A stretch of DNA of 64,000 nucleotides from Mya arenaria. Lineage: Eukaryota > Mollusca > Bivalvia > Myida > Myidae. The translations under genes were made by a program, and so were the position numbers. This document shows positions 35,859 to 51,100 of this stretch, piece by piece; positions within the stretch are counted from its first letter, which is position 1; each line of letters opens with the position of its first letter. The DNA lies in NCBI RefSeq assembly GCF_026914265.1, contig NC_069130.1, forward strand, positions 38,742,988 to 38,806,987, given 5' to 3'. Below the pieces are notes generated by a model. It did no database searches and had not been told where the DNA came from. It saw only the letters and a program-made list of their open reading frames with translations.

Positions 35859-36104
35859 TCACTTTCTGCGCATGGGTCCCCAAGCAAAGGATGATTTCGG
35901 AGCAACAGCCGAGCCCCCTGTAGCACCAGGAAAGCTTGGAAATTCTGACGTGCTGCTGGTATCTGGGGCGGAGCCATCGTCCTTATCCCATGGGGCATTC
36001 TTAGTGTAGAAGCCCGGGTTCTCGGATCTCTTGGGTCTCTCGGGCTCAATCCTGCTGGGCTTCTGAAGGCTCTTCAGGTATTCATCATCGATGATATCTT
36101 GCAA
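35859..36104 (-). CDS. Vigilin exon 22 (C-terminal tail)
   Basis: Eighty-one residues and TGA. Hydrophilic tail with NPGFYTKNAPW, SSTSEFPSF and the terminal APKSSFAWGPMRRK, all matching the vertebrate tail in order. Confidence 0.95.
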   Translation of the reverse strand: MQDIIDDEYLKSLQKPSRIEPERPKRSENPGFYTKNAPWDKDDGSAPDTSSTSEFPSFPGATGGSAVAPKSSFAWGPMRRK

Positions 36105-39100
36105 CTAAAAGCAAAACAATGAGGTTTTAATTCTGTAAAAACTGAACTTTCATCATGTTGTAATCACAGACATACCAGACTTTGCAAATGAGTGCGAGCT
36201 TCTACCAGATTGTAAACTAAATTTCCGTACCTTTTGCTATTAACTGTAATCATGTTGTTCTATTTTTACCAGATCCATCATGCAGATCTTACAAGACTGA
36301 GCTTTGGGCTAAGGCAAGTCTTTTGACAAAATGTCTTTGAAAACTTACAAATTCCTCCTCCATGTTGAGAAGATGGTCTTTACACTCGTAGACGTCATCC
36401 TCAGCACCGCTGATAACGAGTATGTCTTTGTCGTCGTTACCCCGAGGAAAGCGGAGATCCACCTTGAAGTCGTCCTGGATACGCCTCACACCGCGCCCTT
36501 TCTGCCCGATGATGCGGGAGTGTATGCGGTGGTCTACACGAACCTCAAGATGAACTTGGTCCTCCTGTAGTATGAATAAGGTTTACTGATAAAATTGGTG
36601 ACAATTACGGGTATCCTTGGTGGCACCTCATTATATGAGAGCTGCAATTTACTCAGTGAGGAGTTATCAGAGCAACAGTGTTCTTATGGGTATATCATGG
36701 GCTTGTTTCAATGTTAAAACTATTTTATTAAAAAACTGAAAATATGTTTGCATCATATTTTCGTTAAATTGCTACATATCTTTGCAAATGTATTAGTAGC
36801 CAGTATTAAGAATGCACACACAGTTAAGAAAATGACAATTATCAACATGTTGCCATTTAATGGAGTTGAGAGTTTTAAGAAAGTTGTAATTTCGAGCATG
36901 TGTACAAAGTCTTGAATGATATTTAAATTATGAGAGATTTTGAAAATTATAAGAGATTTTGATGACAGCAAAGCTTTCGAAAAACAGAGAAGCTTACAAC
37001 TGTATTTTGAGAAAGTTCCATACAAAAAAGATTTATTTCTCAGGAATGACTACCGGGTCAATATTCTCACATAGGAAATTTAGAACCTTAGATATTAATA
37101 TGCCCATTAAGCTGGGTAAGTAATAATACCATAAATACTGATTTCAAACCCCTCAGAAAAATTGCTGTTTCTAGTCACTTACATAATCTTTCACCATACG
37201 AAGGATCTCATCACGTGCTGCTTCACAATTCCTCTCGTAGCCGATGATCCTAATCACGCTCTGGTCCTCGTCATTTCTCTCCGGCAGCTGAATGCGAACA
37301 TCGTGGTCGCTGCGTATCTTGTTAATCACCTCCCCACGACGGCCGATGAGTTTTGGGTGATAGTCGGGACTCACTTCAACCTTGATCTCAAAGCTCTTCA
37401 GCAGCCGATCCTCCTTGTCAAGTTCAAGGTCGCTAACCTTGGCTGCAAGGGCTTCCTCGGCCCGTTGTACATTTGCTGGTGGACCTGTCACCTAAAATCA
37501 GTAAAATTCATTATTTATTTGCTTTGTATACAATTCAAAATTCTATTTCAGATGGATTTAGCCATAATGCATATACAGGACTTCTAAAATCCAACAATTT
37601 GCTGGTCTTGACCAATTTTGACCAAGCTGGACCGATTTCAGAAACAGAAAATGGTAAAAAATCAGTCTAAAATTTGTTCATTTAATGGGGGGGGGTCCTA
37701 TTGTATGCTACCAAGGCTGATTGAAGTTTAAAACTTTTAGACACCCTGCCCATTGTTAACTCGACAAAAACTTAGAGGTTCAATCCCTGCCACAGGACTC
37801 TTACCCTCTTAGAATTGAAATAGAACTGTGGTGTCTGCCAAGGAAATGTAGTTAGAGTGATTCATATGAACTATAAAAGGGTTCTTTCATTTAAACTGTT
37901 AAATCTATATTTAATATTAGGTTATAATTCGAAATTAACCATCAGTCATTACTGATTTCAGCTTGACATTGACCATGATAAAGTCTTTCATCAAAATCAT
38001 GACAATGATCAAGTTCTGTCTTTCATCAAAATCAAACGAGCAAATAAAACACATCAAAGCTTCCATACCTTAATGACGTCGCTCTGCTGCTGTTGCGGTG
38101 GTATGGAAATGTTCACGTTACACTCATCCATCAGTTTGCGCACGTCACGTCCCTTCTGGCCAATTATGTTCTTGTGGAAGTCAAACGGAACAATCACCTC
38201 CTTCGTGATTGGCACAAGGTCCTGCAAACAATAAAATAATGGTTATGAATTGCCATGATTAAAAAACATAATAGGTATCAAATGTCTTGTTTTCCAACAT
38301 CATTCCTCCTAAAAATAGTTCTGCTAATAACAAAGTCCTCTATGTTTGCACATAACATGGTATTCCAAGGCCTACACAATATGCATTTTATCAAAAACAC
38401 TAGGTATAGTTGTGGTTATTAAATTATATGAGAGGAAATCTTTTTCAGCATACAAAAGTAAATCTCGACTTCCTCATGGGGGCGAGTGCATCTGGTCAAC
38501 TCTTGGTATATAAGGTCAGCCTCAGTGGACAGTATTTCCTCAGGTTGACAATACACATTTACCACTCAGGAAGTCAATACTTGCATGATATAATTTTTAT
38601 CTTCAATAATTTAATAATTCACAATGATAGATTATAAGTTCTTAACTCCAAAGATTTCTTTGAATTGCATTTGTCGTCTGTCTTAAATGCCCAGTTTTTT
38701 TCTAGTAAACATGACCATGACCTTTAACCTATTGACCCACATAGACAATACCCAATGCAGATTTTAAGTGGTTCAAAAGCTATAGATAGAAACAAGTGTT
38801 TGTAATTTTTGTAGTAAAAGTCACCATAATGACCTTTGACCTATTAAATTGATGGGCGTATTCTATTGATCATGATCACTCTTTTACTTTTATAATGCCC
38901 TTCATAAGATTTTGTGTGGTATGCACAGCATGGCAGATGCTTAGGGATTGCTTTGTCTGGTGGCATTGTTGTCCGAATTTTTCTTTGATTTCTGCTTAAA
39001 TACTTTTAATTAATTTGGTTTCGAGACTTCCAACTTGATATAAACAGTGATTCACTGTAAAAGTTATAAAAGTAAAAGTCAAGACCTTACCAGTAAAGCT

Positions 39101-42100
39101 TTCTTGGCCTGTTCACACGCATCCACCTTGCCAGTGATGGTGATAATGTTGTTCCTCTTCACCTCGCCGTTCACAGCTTCCCCATTAACCATCTCAGGTG
39201 CTTCACCTGCATCAGCAGCATCACCTGCATCGCCTGCAAAAATGAAACCGGTAATACAGAGTGAAAATAACGTGCCTGTTGACACAGAAAACGCATGATA
39301 TGAACTATATTTGTACAGTCTTTCTGTGCCCTGAGATGATATTTCATCTTAGTGTTATAAAGGATGTTATGTTTAAAGATTGAATGATAATGACCGATAA
39401 TTCCAATCCTGAAAATTTGCTTACTTTGAGTATGAAGGACCAAAAAATCTGTTCGCAGATTTTTATATTTAAGTTTAAAAATTGATAATAAAACATTACT
39501 TTTCGAACAGAAATATGAAAATATGCTCTTTGATCTTTTGTCAGCAGTCTTAAAGCAGTGGTTTGCAGATGTTTACATAAAAATTAGGTCATTCCTATAC
39601 AAAAAATTAAAAAGTTGTCAAAATGGTAAATCTGTGAGAGTGCAGCTTTAACGGTCTTTTTATCATCATCACTGATTAAGGTTTACATTGTCCCTGATGA
39701 ATGGAATCGGGCTCAGATAGCCCATTTTTTAACCCTGATCAAGGTACCCAGTATTAAGATGTACACATAGGAGAGCTCCTTCAATATTATAAAAATAAAT
39801 TGCATTCTTTCTGTTCTTACTATAAATATAGCATAACACAACACCGAAATCTCATTAGAACTGCAAAATGTGTTCTGTCCATACCTGCATTGGTTGGTTT
39901 CTCTGCTGGTGGTTTGTCAGCAATGGGTCGGTCAGGGAACTTTATCTGCACATCAAAGGTTGATGTGATTTCCTGAACGTTAGATCCGCGGGCCCCCATC
40001 ACGGTACGGTGGAACTGCTGTGGGATGTCGCACTCTATCATCACCTGGGCTTCCTGTTGGTAAAGATTTTTTTATTTGTTATTCAAATTGGACTTTAAAT
40101 ACTAGCAGAAGTTTTATACTAAGGTTTCAGCCAGGTTTTTGAAAAGGACAGGGTGCTGCAGAAAAGGGACAGGGTGCTGCAGAAAAGGGACAGGGTGCTG
40201 CAGAAAAGGGACAGGGTGCTGAAGAACAAAAGGGCACATTGTATCAGGCAGTGAATAATTAAAGAATTATGAATTTCATAGAAATGTTAGAAATTGCTCA
40301 TTTTAAGTAATATTAGGTTTCATCTACTAAATAAGTAAAGTTTGTTTGAATTCATAATCATATTTCAAGTTGTAATCAAAACTTAAGAAAGATTTGACCA
40401 TCTTAAACATTTGATTCTTTGAAGGCAGGAGGGTGCACATATTGGTCTCCATGAGGGCAGGAGGGTGCTTCCAAAAAAGGACAGGGCTGCAGCACCCTTT
40501 CAAAACCCTTTAGCAAGAACCAGATATACATATTGAAATGTTCTCCTTTAGCTCAAAATCTGGAGATGTTCGACAAACATCTTAAGTCATTTCTTAACTT
40601 AACAAATTATAACTAAAGTGTTTTTACATTCAAGTATGTATTTCTGAATAAAATCAATGAAAATAAAGTACTACAGATATTATAAGCTAATTATATCATA
40701 TATCAGGTGAGATACTTAACACTTATAAAAGTGACTTCAGCTAGGAAATGACAAAAGCGTTAATTGAATACACCGAGGGAGTCATCGCCCCTAAGGGTCC
40801 TTGGGCTTTGAGAAGTTGTTAACCAGTATGTCTCCAGCAATGTTAATATAAGAGCAAAAATAAATAAAGGGTACAAAACAACAATAAAAAGTGCCAGAGT
40901 TATGGTTCTTGCTACATAATAAAGAAGAATAACTATCATCCACAGTACTGACCAGGTCAGCCACGATCTCAAGTATTCTCTTCTTGGCACCCTCCACACA
41001 GTCCTTGGCCCCTTTGATCACGACTTTGTCACTCTTCACCCCACTGCGGGGGAAACTGACGGTCACGCCCCCAAAGTCATCCCCTATCTGGCGTAGAACC
41101 TCACCCCGTCGAGCCACAAAGTGCTTGTGGTATTTGGGGTCCACGTTTACCTCTCCCTCCACGATGTTATCCTAGAATTGGAAGAAAACTGATGTCACTG
41201 AAGTGTTTAAAGGGCTGGACTCTGAAATTTGGGCCCAAAGACTCTCTGTACTTATACTTTTTTGTTGCAAAACTGAGAAATAAGCTTTAATCATTTTTTT
41301 TTCTCATTTATTTTTAAGGTTTAATCTTAGTGTATGATGATATAATGTTTTCATGACGAACAAATCAAGAATGAAAGTCACAAGCTTGAACAAATGTTAA
41401 GCGGTGTTTTGACCATGGTTTTGTAATGTGAATTGTAATGCGAGTTGACAGTGAACTGAATATCTTTAACATTTTAGTGTATAGATAACAATTTGAATTT
41501 CTACACAACATACTAACTTTCAAGTCATGACCTAAAACAAAACATTCAAATGGCAAGAGTCTGATAACTTACAAGGTCCTTGATAAGCCCCTGAATTTCC
41601 GCCTTGGCCTCTTTAACAGCCTCCTTGGTTCCGATGATTGTGATCAGTTCCTGGTCCTGATCATCCTGTCCCGGAAAGATAATTCGAGCGCCAGTATTTT
41701 CCCGTACTTTTCGGATTTTCGCACCTCCTCGACCGATCAGGAACTTGTGATACTCTGGCTTAGCACGGATCTCCTCAACATTGCTGGTGGTTTGCTGGAA
41801 TGTTAAGGTTAGAGCTAAACCAGTAACCATAACCCATGGGGCGGGCGGGCAGGGGGGTGATTTTTATTTAAATAGTATATGGGTGGGTATCTTTTTTTTT
41901 TACCATGAAAGGGTAAATTTGCTTTTGTTGGGGTGGTTTATTTTAAAAGTGCCTTCCCACTGGGGGGTTTTATGTTTAAATGGAATAGCCCTTAACTCTT
42001 TGTACTATAGTACTTTTATAGAAAATTAAATTTGAAAAAGTTAGAGCCATAACATGACTATGCAAATAAAAGGTCAACATAACATGAATTGCCTGAACAA

Positions 42101-45100
42101 TTAATACAATTTTAATTTAACTCAACCACATTTTAAACTAAGCCCATATTCATTAAGCATCTTCAGTCATTTCCTAACTTTTAAGTTGATTTCTTAAATT
42201 TTTGATAGCAAAATTTAAAGAAATGTGTAAGTGATTTAACATCCAAGATTTTTTTTTTTCAATTAGGCCAATAAAGATCCTTTATGTATTATTTCATATG
42301 ACTAAAGAGATACTAAAATAAGGAAAGTGACTTAAGTTAGGAAAATTACTACAAGAAGTTTAATGAATACCGCCCCTGGTATTTAACTTTCCATACTTGT
42401 ACCATCAATTCAAATAACAAAAATGATTGCATAAATCGGCAATAATCAACAGATAATACTCGCAACTCACAACTTGCTTGGAGAGCTCCTGCAGTTGAGT
42501 CTTAGCCTTGTCCACGTCCTCCGCTGGTCCCCGTATGGTCACCTTGTCGCTTGTGCTGCCCTCTGGAGGGAAACGGATGATCACACCACCACACTCGTCC
42601 ATGATGGAGCGGATCAGACGGCCCTTCGCCCCGATGATGGAGTTGTGCAGCTTGTGCGGGACTTCCACAGACACTTCCTTGATGTTAGCCTGGCAAGTAA
42701 ACAGTGTAAACAGCAAATATATCCACAACCCCCTGATCTACTGTATATAGAAAACATGAAAAATGTAATGACAATACACTCCTGTATTATATGGAGAAAA
42801 ATTGACATTTATTTTGCATCAACCCTAAGGGGTATGACGACATCAGTATTTATATCAATACTATATCTGATTGAACTAGCTGACATGCTCTCAAATATTG
42901 TGATCAATTGATCAAGCACATCTATGACTGTTTTTACAATATCTTTGTTTGTCACGTTCATGAATCAGTGGCTTATTTCAAGCCAGTTATTAAAATGTGG
43001 CATACATAAACGCTGAGTTATCATTATAAGAACACCAACCAGCTCTTTTTGAATGTCTTCAATCCTCTTTTTGGCTGCCTCCACGTTAGCCTTCACCCCT
43101 GTAATGACAATTACGTCGGAGTCTGAGGGCTTGTTGGGTAAGTCGATACGCGTGTCAGTCTCTTCACGAATCTGAAAAAAGGAGGTCATAAGATTTATTC
43201 ACATACAGTACGCAAACAGAGATACCATATCCGTGTACATAGATTGTGACGAAGCCGAAAGATTTAGCCCTATCGACTCATGATGGGGTCTGTTTCATGC
43301 ATAGAAACCAGGGGTCGTATTCATGTAATGTCTTAAACCATTTAAACCAATAATGGCTTAATAATTTCTCAATTCCTTTATTGGCATTGCCGATTGAAAA
43401 TACCTACTTTTATGTTAAAAACACATTTTTCATTTAATTTGATTTTGAAAATTTAAAAAAAATGACTTAAGTTAAGAAATTACTTGATGTTAAATGAATA
43501 CCAGCCAAGAACTAGTGTCCATTTTGAAAAGTCCAGACAATTTGGAATAACATGAAACCATTCACCTGGTATCTTACAACTGCTTGAGTGAGAGGTGGAC
43601 ACCAGTAAACAACTTCACTTATTACATAATTGTAGTACATAGTCTGACTTATTTGGAAAAGATCCCAGAGTTTTTAATAAAATCTTTGGCAGAAATGTTG
43701 TCTTGTTAATATAGTCTTCTTTTTTTAAGATCCTTGTGTTTTTGACTCAACAAGATTCGAGTATAAAACCACAATACCAGGGCTCATCCTACCAGGCGAC
43801 TTAGGTGATTAAGTCGCCCTGCCCGCGGCAACTTCGCTATTTTCTAAGATCAAAGCGAAGTCAACTTCGCCGACTTTTTCAAAGATCAAAAAGTCGATAT
43901 CGCTAAGAACTAACGCTTGTCAAAACAGAGCGACTCCGCCTCCCGCCTGTCAGCTCGATTGACAAACAGCCAATCGTGTTAAACCTAGTAAATATGCTCC
44001 ATTGACTTCAGCCAATGAGAACGCTTGTTTTATTCAATCGAGGCACGTGTTTGCACCATTGACTTTGTGTACATGTGCTACGTCATCGATGTAATAAAAT
44101 TGTAAGGGATTAATTTTTACACTTGCCGATGTTTGTAAATGTCAATTAGTGCCAATTAGGATTTATACTTTATGACAATAGCGGTTTAAACGATGTGCAC
44201 TGATGACAAATGAACTTAATTGGATGTGATTATCGCGAAGTTAGCGAGAAGGGCAAGCGCAAATCACAGTTCCAGGTTTGTTGTTTTTTTTTATTTCAGA
44301 AATGCTTCCATTATTTTTTTTTCTTCGAACGGTTCACATCAATATTCTATATACGAGATATTTTGGATTCTGTTGAATAGTAATCATGCTTTCTACGTGG
44401 CTTCTGCGGGATTCCCCAGGCCTGAAACGTAAAGCTGACGGTGTTGAAAGTGATGACATGATCGAAATTGGCACTGCGAAGTTTGTAGAGGTGCTAAGTT
44501 GGACAACGCCTACGCCCGTGGACATGACCAACCAGCAAAAACAACCAATCATCAGAGACATGGCTGGTGTAAGTATTTATTAAAACAATAGAAGCATTGC
44601 TTAGTCCGCAGATAAATCAATTCAAAGTGGTATTAATTTTAAGGTGTCTGGCTTAATATATTTTAAAACATGTTGTAATATATGCCCAAATTATTTTAAA
44701 TGACAGCTGAAAATGATGAGATACTGTGAAATATTTTGTGTATTTTCAGCAAATCAGCACAAGGCCACCTTGGAAAAGACAGTTCTGAGTTCCCAGGAAC
44801 CCATGAAGAAAATTGTACTGGCCAAACTGTCCAAGGATGACAAGCTTGGGGTCAAGCTCCTTAAGACTGCCTACCACCTGGCCAAGCGGGAGCTTCCCAA
44901 GGTGGAATTTCAGTACCACCTCCAGCTTGCTGGGGCCATAGGTGCTGATCTCGGCTGACCTTTAGACCTACATTGTGTAGACTGATCAAGTGTATAGTGC
45001 TTCTTGTTTTGAGAACTAGGATGTGATGATATATTGACTACTTTTTTGTTTTTTACAATTGATGTCATGTTGTTTGATTTCAGCTAGTTTTGTTTGTATT

Positions 45101-48100
45101 TATTAGCTTATTTTATTTATTTATCATGTATTTAAATTCAGATATATATTTATGTGTGCATGATAGGTTTGCATGTAATAAAATGTTTGAAACTTGACTT
45201 TTTTTTTTTAAAGATATATACAACAAATTAATCTAACTAAAAACCAGTATGACTATTTTAAAACAATTTAAACACCTATTTAATTGCATAGAAAAGTTGT
45301 CCAGGGCACACCAGAACCCACCATTTGACATTTAAAATCTCAAAATTTTCCGACCTGTAAGAGGGGGATACCCCCTCCCGCACCCTCCCCCTTTCTCACT
45401 TCTCCCTAAAATTTCTGTCTAGGATGAGCCCTGAATACTGTGTTCAATTAACACAGCTAATGAAAATTTCTCAGAGATAGAAATAAGGATATGCCCATAG
45501 GTATAGTATTATCAAATCACTGATTTACAGAACTCAAAAGTGTATTGTCAGACTGCATGAAATGCTCATACCTAAAAACCTGAGTTTTGTAAAATCTCTT
45601 GAATGCATGCTACACTGGACATAGGTCTTGAACTTTTTTCAACATTTTATATTCCAAACTGAATAAGTCATCTGATTTTTTCAAGCACATCGCAATTGTA
45701 TTTTTGAGCAGACTGCAATGTTATGCAAGCTGTCAGAGCTTATTCCTGCCTATAATTATATATATTGATCCTCCTACCTTTCTGATGTTGGCTCCACCCT
45801 TGCCAATGATAACCTTGTGGAAATCCTTGAAGATGTGCACCTGGGCCTGGTAGTTGCTTGCAATCTGGATTTTGTGAAAGATAACAAGGTTAAATGAAAA
45901 GATTAGGTCAACATTTATCCAAGGATTTTTACTTACCAATCATACAGTTCAATGTACAAAGTAGTCTAATGATAGCCAGTGGACAACTTATGCAAGTTTC
46001 ATATAGTACATAATATAGTATATTAGTACCAAATTTTTAATTTACAGAAGGACATCAAGCTATAGCACATACCAGATCCTGCGTCATCTTTGTGAGGTAC
46101 TGGAAGCACTTGTCCACATCCGTCTTGGGCCCTCGCAAGGTCACCACATCGCTTTTCTTACCCTGGTCAGGGAACGTGATCTGTACCTGCAAGGAGAAAA
46201 AATTATGTGTGACATTGAATCATCCATTTATATGTCATTCGTTGTTCTTCCGCCATGAAAAAACCCTGTTTAAACCAAGTTATAAACAGTGCTCCAGCTA
46301 GGCAGGGTGGGGTACTTGCTGCCCTTTTCCAGCACCCTGCAGCCATTTTACTACACCCTGCTAAGCCCTTTTCTTTGACAAGAGTCAATTTTCAGAAATA
46401 AGTATAAAAATAATAAATATGCATAATTTTCACACTAAAAGTAAAGATAACATCTACGGTGTAATAACAAATAATTAATATTGAAAGTAGTTACATCACT
46501 TACACAATAAGAAATGAACATTGGCCATTGCATGTGTCCCATTAAGGCTCATTTAATGCGCATTACAAGTGGCCTTTCTGAATTAGCACCCTGCTCTTTT
46601 CGACTCAGCTGGAGCACTAATATGTATAACACCTATTTATGTGGTCCAAATGTGATTATCAAGTTTAATTTTATGAAGTTTAAGGCAAATCTTTACCTGG
46701 TTAAACTTGTCTCTTGTGGCTTTAATGCCTTCTCCCTTGGCCCCGATCAACATCCGGTGGAATCGCTGCTCGATCAGAATGTCCCGTGATTTCTCGTTTT
46801 CCTGGAAAAACAACAGAGAATACATGTACAATACTTTAACTTAAATCTGAAGAGTAATTCAAAAACCTAATTTTAAAATATGATTCCATATTTTTGGTAG
46901 CACCTGTCCCATTATAAGTGTTTTAATTTGATATTTTAAAAACATTTAAGGCCATATGCATCAGTGTGTATCAAACCATGGTTTTACAAATGCACATAAT
47001 GGTTGATGTATATAAAGCATACAAAACTTTCAATGCAAGTGAATGGTATTGGGTCAGAAATCATTCAAAAATGAAGTATAATAACAAGTTTCATGACCAA
47101 CTATTCTAAAACTGCAGACCGTTTCTTCTTTCAAGGACAATTTGAATACTACTAAATAATTGCTGTGCCAACCATATATAAACACAAATACAAATATGGA
47201 CCCACCATTCTAGCAGCCATCTCCAGCAGTTCTTGTTTCGCCTGTTTGACGCCGTTTGGCTCTCCTTCTATTCTGATGGTGTTACTATTCTCCTGGTCTG
47301 AGGGGATCTTGATGGCAACATTTGTCTCATTCTTGATCTTTGTGACTGGAATACAGAGGTTTTTGTTCCTTAAAACCGTAGAATGATGGTCATTAGTGAA
47401 AACAGAGCTTTTCGTTCTTTTAAACATAAGTATGAAAGTCATTATTGAAAACAGAGTTTTACGTTCTTTAAAACTGTAGTACAACAGTCATTATTGTAAA
47501 CGGAGGTTTTCGTTCTTTTAAACTTAAGTATACAGTCATTATTGTAAACGAAGGTTTTCGTCCTTTTAAACTTAAGTATGACAGTCATAATTGTAAACGA
47601 AAGTTTTCATTCTTTTAAACTTAAGTATGACAGTCATTATTGTAAACGGAGGTTTTTGTTCTTTTAAACTTAAGTATACAGTCATTATTGTAAACGAAGG
47701 TTTTCGTCCTTTTAAACTTAAGTATGACAGTCACTGTTGTAAACGAAGGTTTTCGTCCTTTTAAACTTAAGTATGACAGTCATAATTGTAAACAAAAGTT
47801 TTCATTCTTTTAAACCAAGTATGACAGTCACTATTGTAAACTGAGGTTTTGCGTGTTTTTAGACTTAAGTATGACAGTCATAATTGTAAACTGAGGTTTT
47901 CGTGTTTTTAAACTTAAGTATGACAGTCACTATTGTAAACTGAGGTTTTCGTGTTTTTAAACTTAAGTATGACAGTCATAATTGTAAATGAAGGTTTTCG
48001 TCCTTTTAAACTTTAGTATGACAGTCATTATTATAAAAGGAGGTTTTTGTTCTTTTAAACTGTAGTATGACAGTCATAATTGTAAATGAAGGTTTTCGTC

Positions 48101-51100
48101 CTTTTAAACTGTAGTATGACAGTCATTATTGAAAGTATTTAAACAATGCCTTACATCTGTTTATTGCCTCCCTTTAAAGCAACTGTGCACCAGATTTGTG
48201 ACCAATTTGCAAGAAAATTGTCGAAAACTTGGTATTTATGTGTACAATGCATTGAAACTTACTATAAACTGAAGTACCACATAGTTTACAATTTTTTAAG
48301 TTTTGCAGTTTTTTGGGCTTTTTTCCATTAAAAAAGTTGACTGGGTATGTCTACCTAGTAGAATTCATTCCTTATGGGTGATTGGCTAGTCAATGTTATC
48401 ACGTGATATTACCAAGTTAGGTATATTCATTACAGAAAAAAACTTTTTTTGGTGCCAATCTGGTGCAGTCCCTTTAACTCATGAAGTATTAGGCAAGATT
48501 ATTCAAACCAACCTAGGACCCTTTTAAGCATAAAAGGAGTGTCAATATAAATGGTTCTAGGTTCAAATCACCAATGACTGAAATTAATTGAAATATGCAG
48601 CAAACTTTATTTACAAGCAAAACTCAATCCAAAGGCAATACTCTTACAATTACTTCATGAACAAAACACTGGGCCCTGTATTAATAAGGTATTTGTATTG
48701 TAAACATCACACTTCTTAGGAGTGCTTGGGTTAAACGTAAAGTTACAAGCAGAATTTATGGGATAAATGTCCTTATATTAAATATTTTAATTGAAATGCA
48801 GTGTACGTTAGAAATTGACTCTCTTAATCCTTATGCTCTTTATTGAGCCACGGCCCAGACTTTACAGTTAGATAACAATAGCTAAATTCAAATACTCAAT
48901 GGAATTTTTTATACGGAGTAACGTCAATTTATCAGCTCAGCCCTCTGTTGGTTAAAACTGAACAACTTTTACTCACTGTTGGCTCCCCCTTTCCCGATGA
49001 TGTGTTTGTGGAATCGCTGGTCAATCTCGATTTCTGCGAAGTCCATACGGCTCTGTAGATCCCTCAAGAAGTCCTGAAGTGCCTTCACAGCGTCGTCAAC
49101 CTCCTCCGGTGGCCCCTCAACCTGGATCTTATTCTCCCCCTCGGTGAATTCTATGTGCACCTGCGATAGCAAAGAATTAACATGATACTTGTCGTCATTT
49201 TTTAACCATTGATTTGACCAATTAAAGGATTGCATTTCATCATTGGATAACAGCACATCGTTACATAATCCAATGTGTTACTACCAACAACTCTGAGGTT
49301 CAACTTCTTTCACAGTACATGGCACATCTAGCACCCATTGGTATCCTATCAATTCAAGAGCCAATAGTGAAAAGCTTTTCAACTTTTTTTGTTTCATATT
49401 TAATACCATAAACACAAGGCAGTGGGAATGGCAGGTACCCATATAATCCCTAACCCCATTAAAGAACATCACATCATCTTCAATTACTGACAACAACAAG
49501 GAATTTGTGAGCGGGGTAATAAACTACAGAGGCTGCCAAATACTCAAATTTACTATTCTGATCTGATTTCTATGTGCTAACTAACATATTTAGTATAAAC
49601 ACCATCTTGTAATAAGACGAAAGAACATCCGAAAACAAGAATATTCTATCAAAACAATTACATACCTATGGTAACTTCACTTCAAAGTTCATAAAATTGA
49701 ACTCGATAAACCTTTTAAACTCATGTATAAACACTATGGGTACCTTAGGAAAGTTGGCGGTGATGTTGCGGATCGTGCTGCCCTTCTTGCCGATGATGTA
49801 CTTGTGGAGCCAGTCAGGGGCGCTGATATCTGCAAACACCACGCTGTTGGCCTGCAAGTTATAAAACCCTTCTAAATAAGACTTCCAACAAACAGATGTT
49901 ATCAGATTAACTAGTTTAAAACTTGACAATTTTATCAAGAAATGACTCGAATTACTTATATCAGCTTACGCTGTTATCACACTCAATCTTAAATAAATTT
50001 GTATCAAGAACGTTTTTAATCCTTTACTAACCTTGGAGTAGACCATGGTCAGTGCGGGCCCAAGTTTGTCCTGTTCTCCCCGGAGAGTGATTGTCTCGGA
50101 GGAGCTGTCTAGGGGCGGGACCTCAACAGACACACCAGTGTTGGCTAGGATCTCCTGCAGGTTTGAGCCGCGGGGTCCAATCACGTATTTGTGCTGTGAT
50201 TTGCGAACCTCCACGGAAACTGTCTGGCACTTGCGGCACTGTGGGATGGAAAAACAAAATAAAGGTGAATGTTACTGAACTCATGAATGTTCATGACACA
50301 GAACATGACAAGAGCACTTCGGAGTGAGTGTCGCAACTTGACAATTATTAAAGCATGAATTATGGACCTTCCTGTACATGTGCATATAGTCTTTGGCAAC
50401 ATGTGCTCACAGTTTTATTGAATTTCTGGGTTTTTGTTAGATATGACCTAGGAACACTGACAACCCCAAAATTGACATCATTCATATCAAAATACCTTAA
50501 CTTTTTTCTTCCAGAAATTAGTAAAGCGAAAAGGCACCGAATTCCAACATCATTCAACGAGTATCATTCGCGTAGCTTTATTGATCAATGAGGGATGCCT
50601 TCTAAAAACACAGAATTCCATCCTAACCAATAAAATTTATTTAAGAGTAAGCCATAATCCAAGAAACTAACATCTCTTCCCAAAACAGTAAAAATTAATC
50701 AAATCTCCCACCTTTTCCTCATAGATGGCCATAATAGTGGCCTTGCACTTCATGACCCCCTCTTTCTCGCCGGTGACCACGATCTCGTCCTTCATGACAC
50801 TTGGTGGTGGAACGTTGATCTTCGCACCGGTCTCCTCCATCAGCTGCTTGATCGTCGAGTTGTTCGGTCCGCACACGAATGGATGGTACACTTTCTGTAC
50901 TGGTAGCCGCTCATTAGCTAGCTTAGACTGGAAAAAAAGGGTTACTATATAGAACTCTTGAAATATTCCAAATTGCATAATATGTGTCAATGTATTTCAT
51001 TTTCCATAAATATTTTATCAAATGCTGCGTAAGCAAATCCTTTTAGAACTTGTATGCCACAATTTTTTAATGATAAAGTACTATTTTTAAAGCAAAACTG

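Noticed and set aside
37162-37587. 141-codon plus-strand frame
   Set aside because: It is the antisense shadow of vigilin exon 20 plus intron.
42474-42911. 145-codon plus-strand frame
   Set aside because: Antisense shadow of vigilin exon 14 running into intron.
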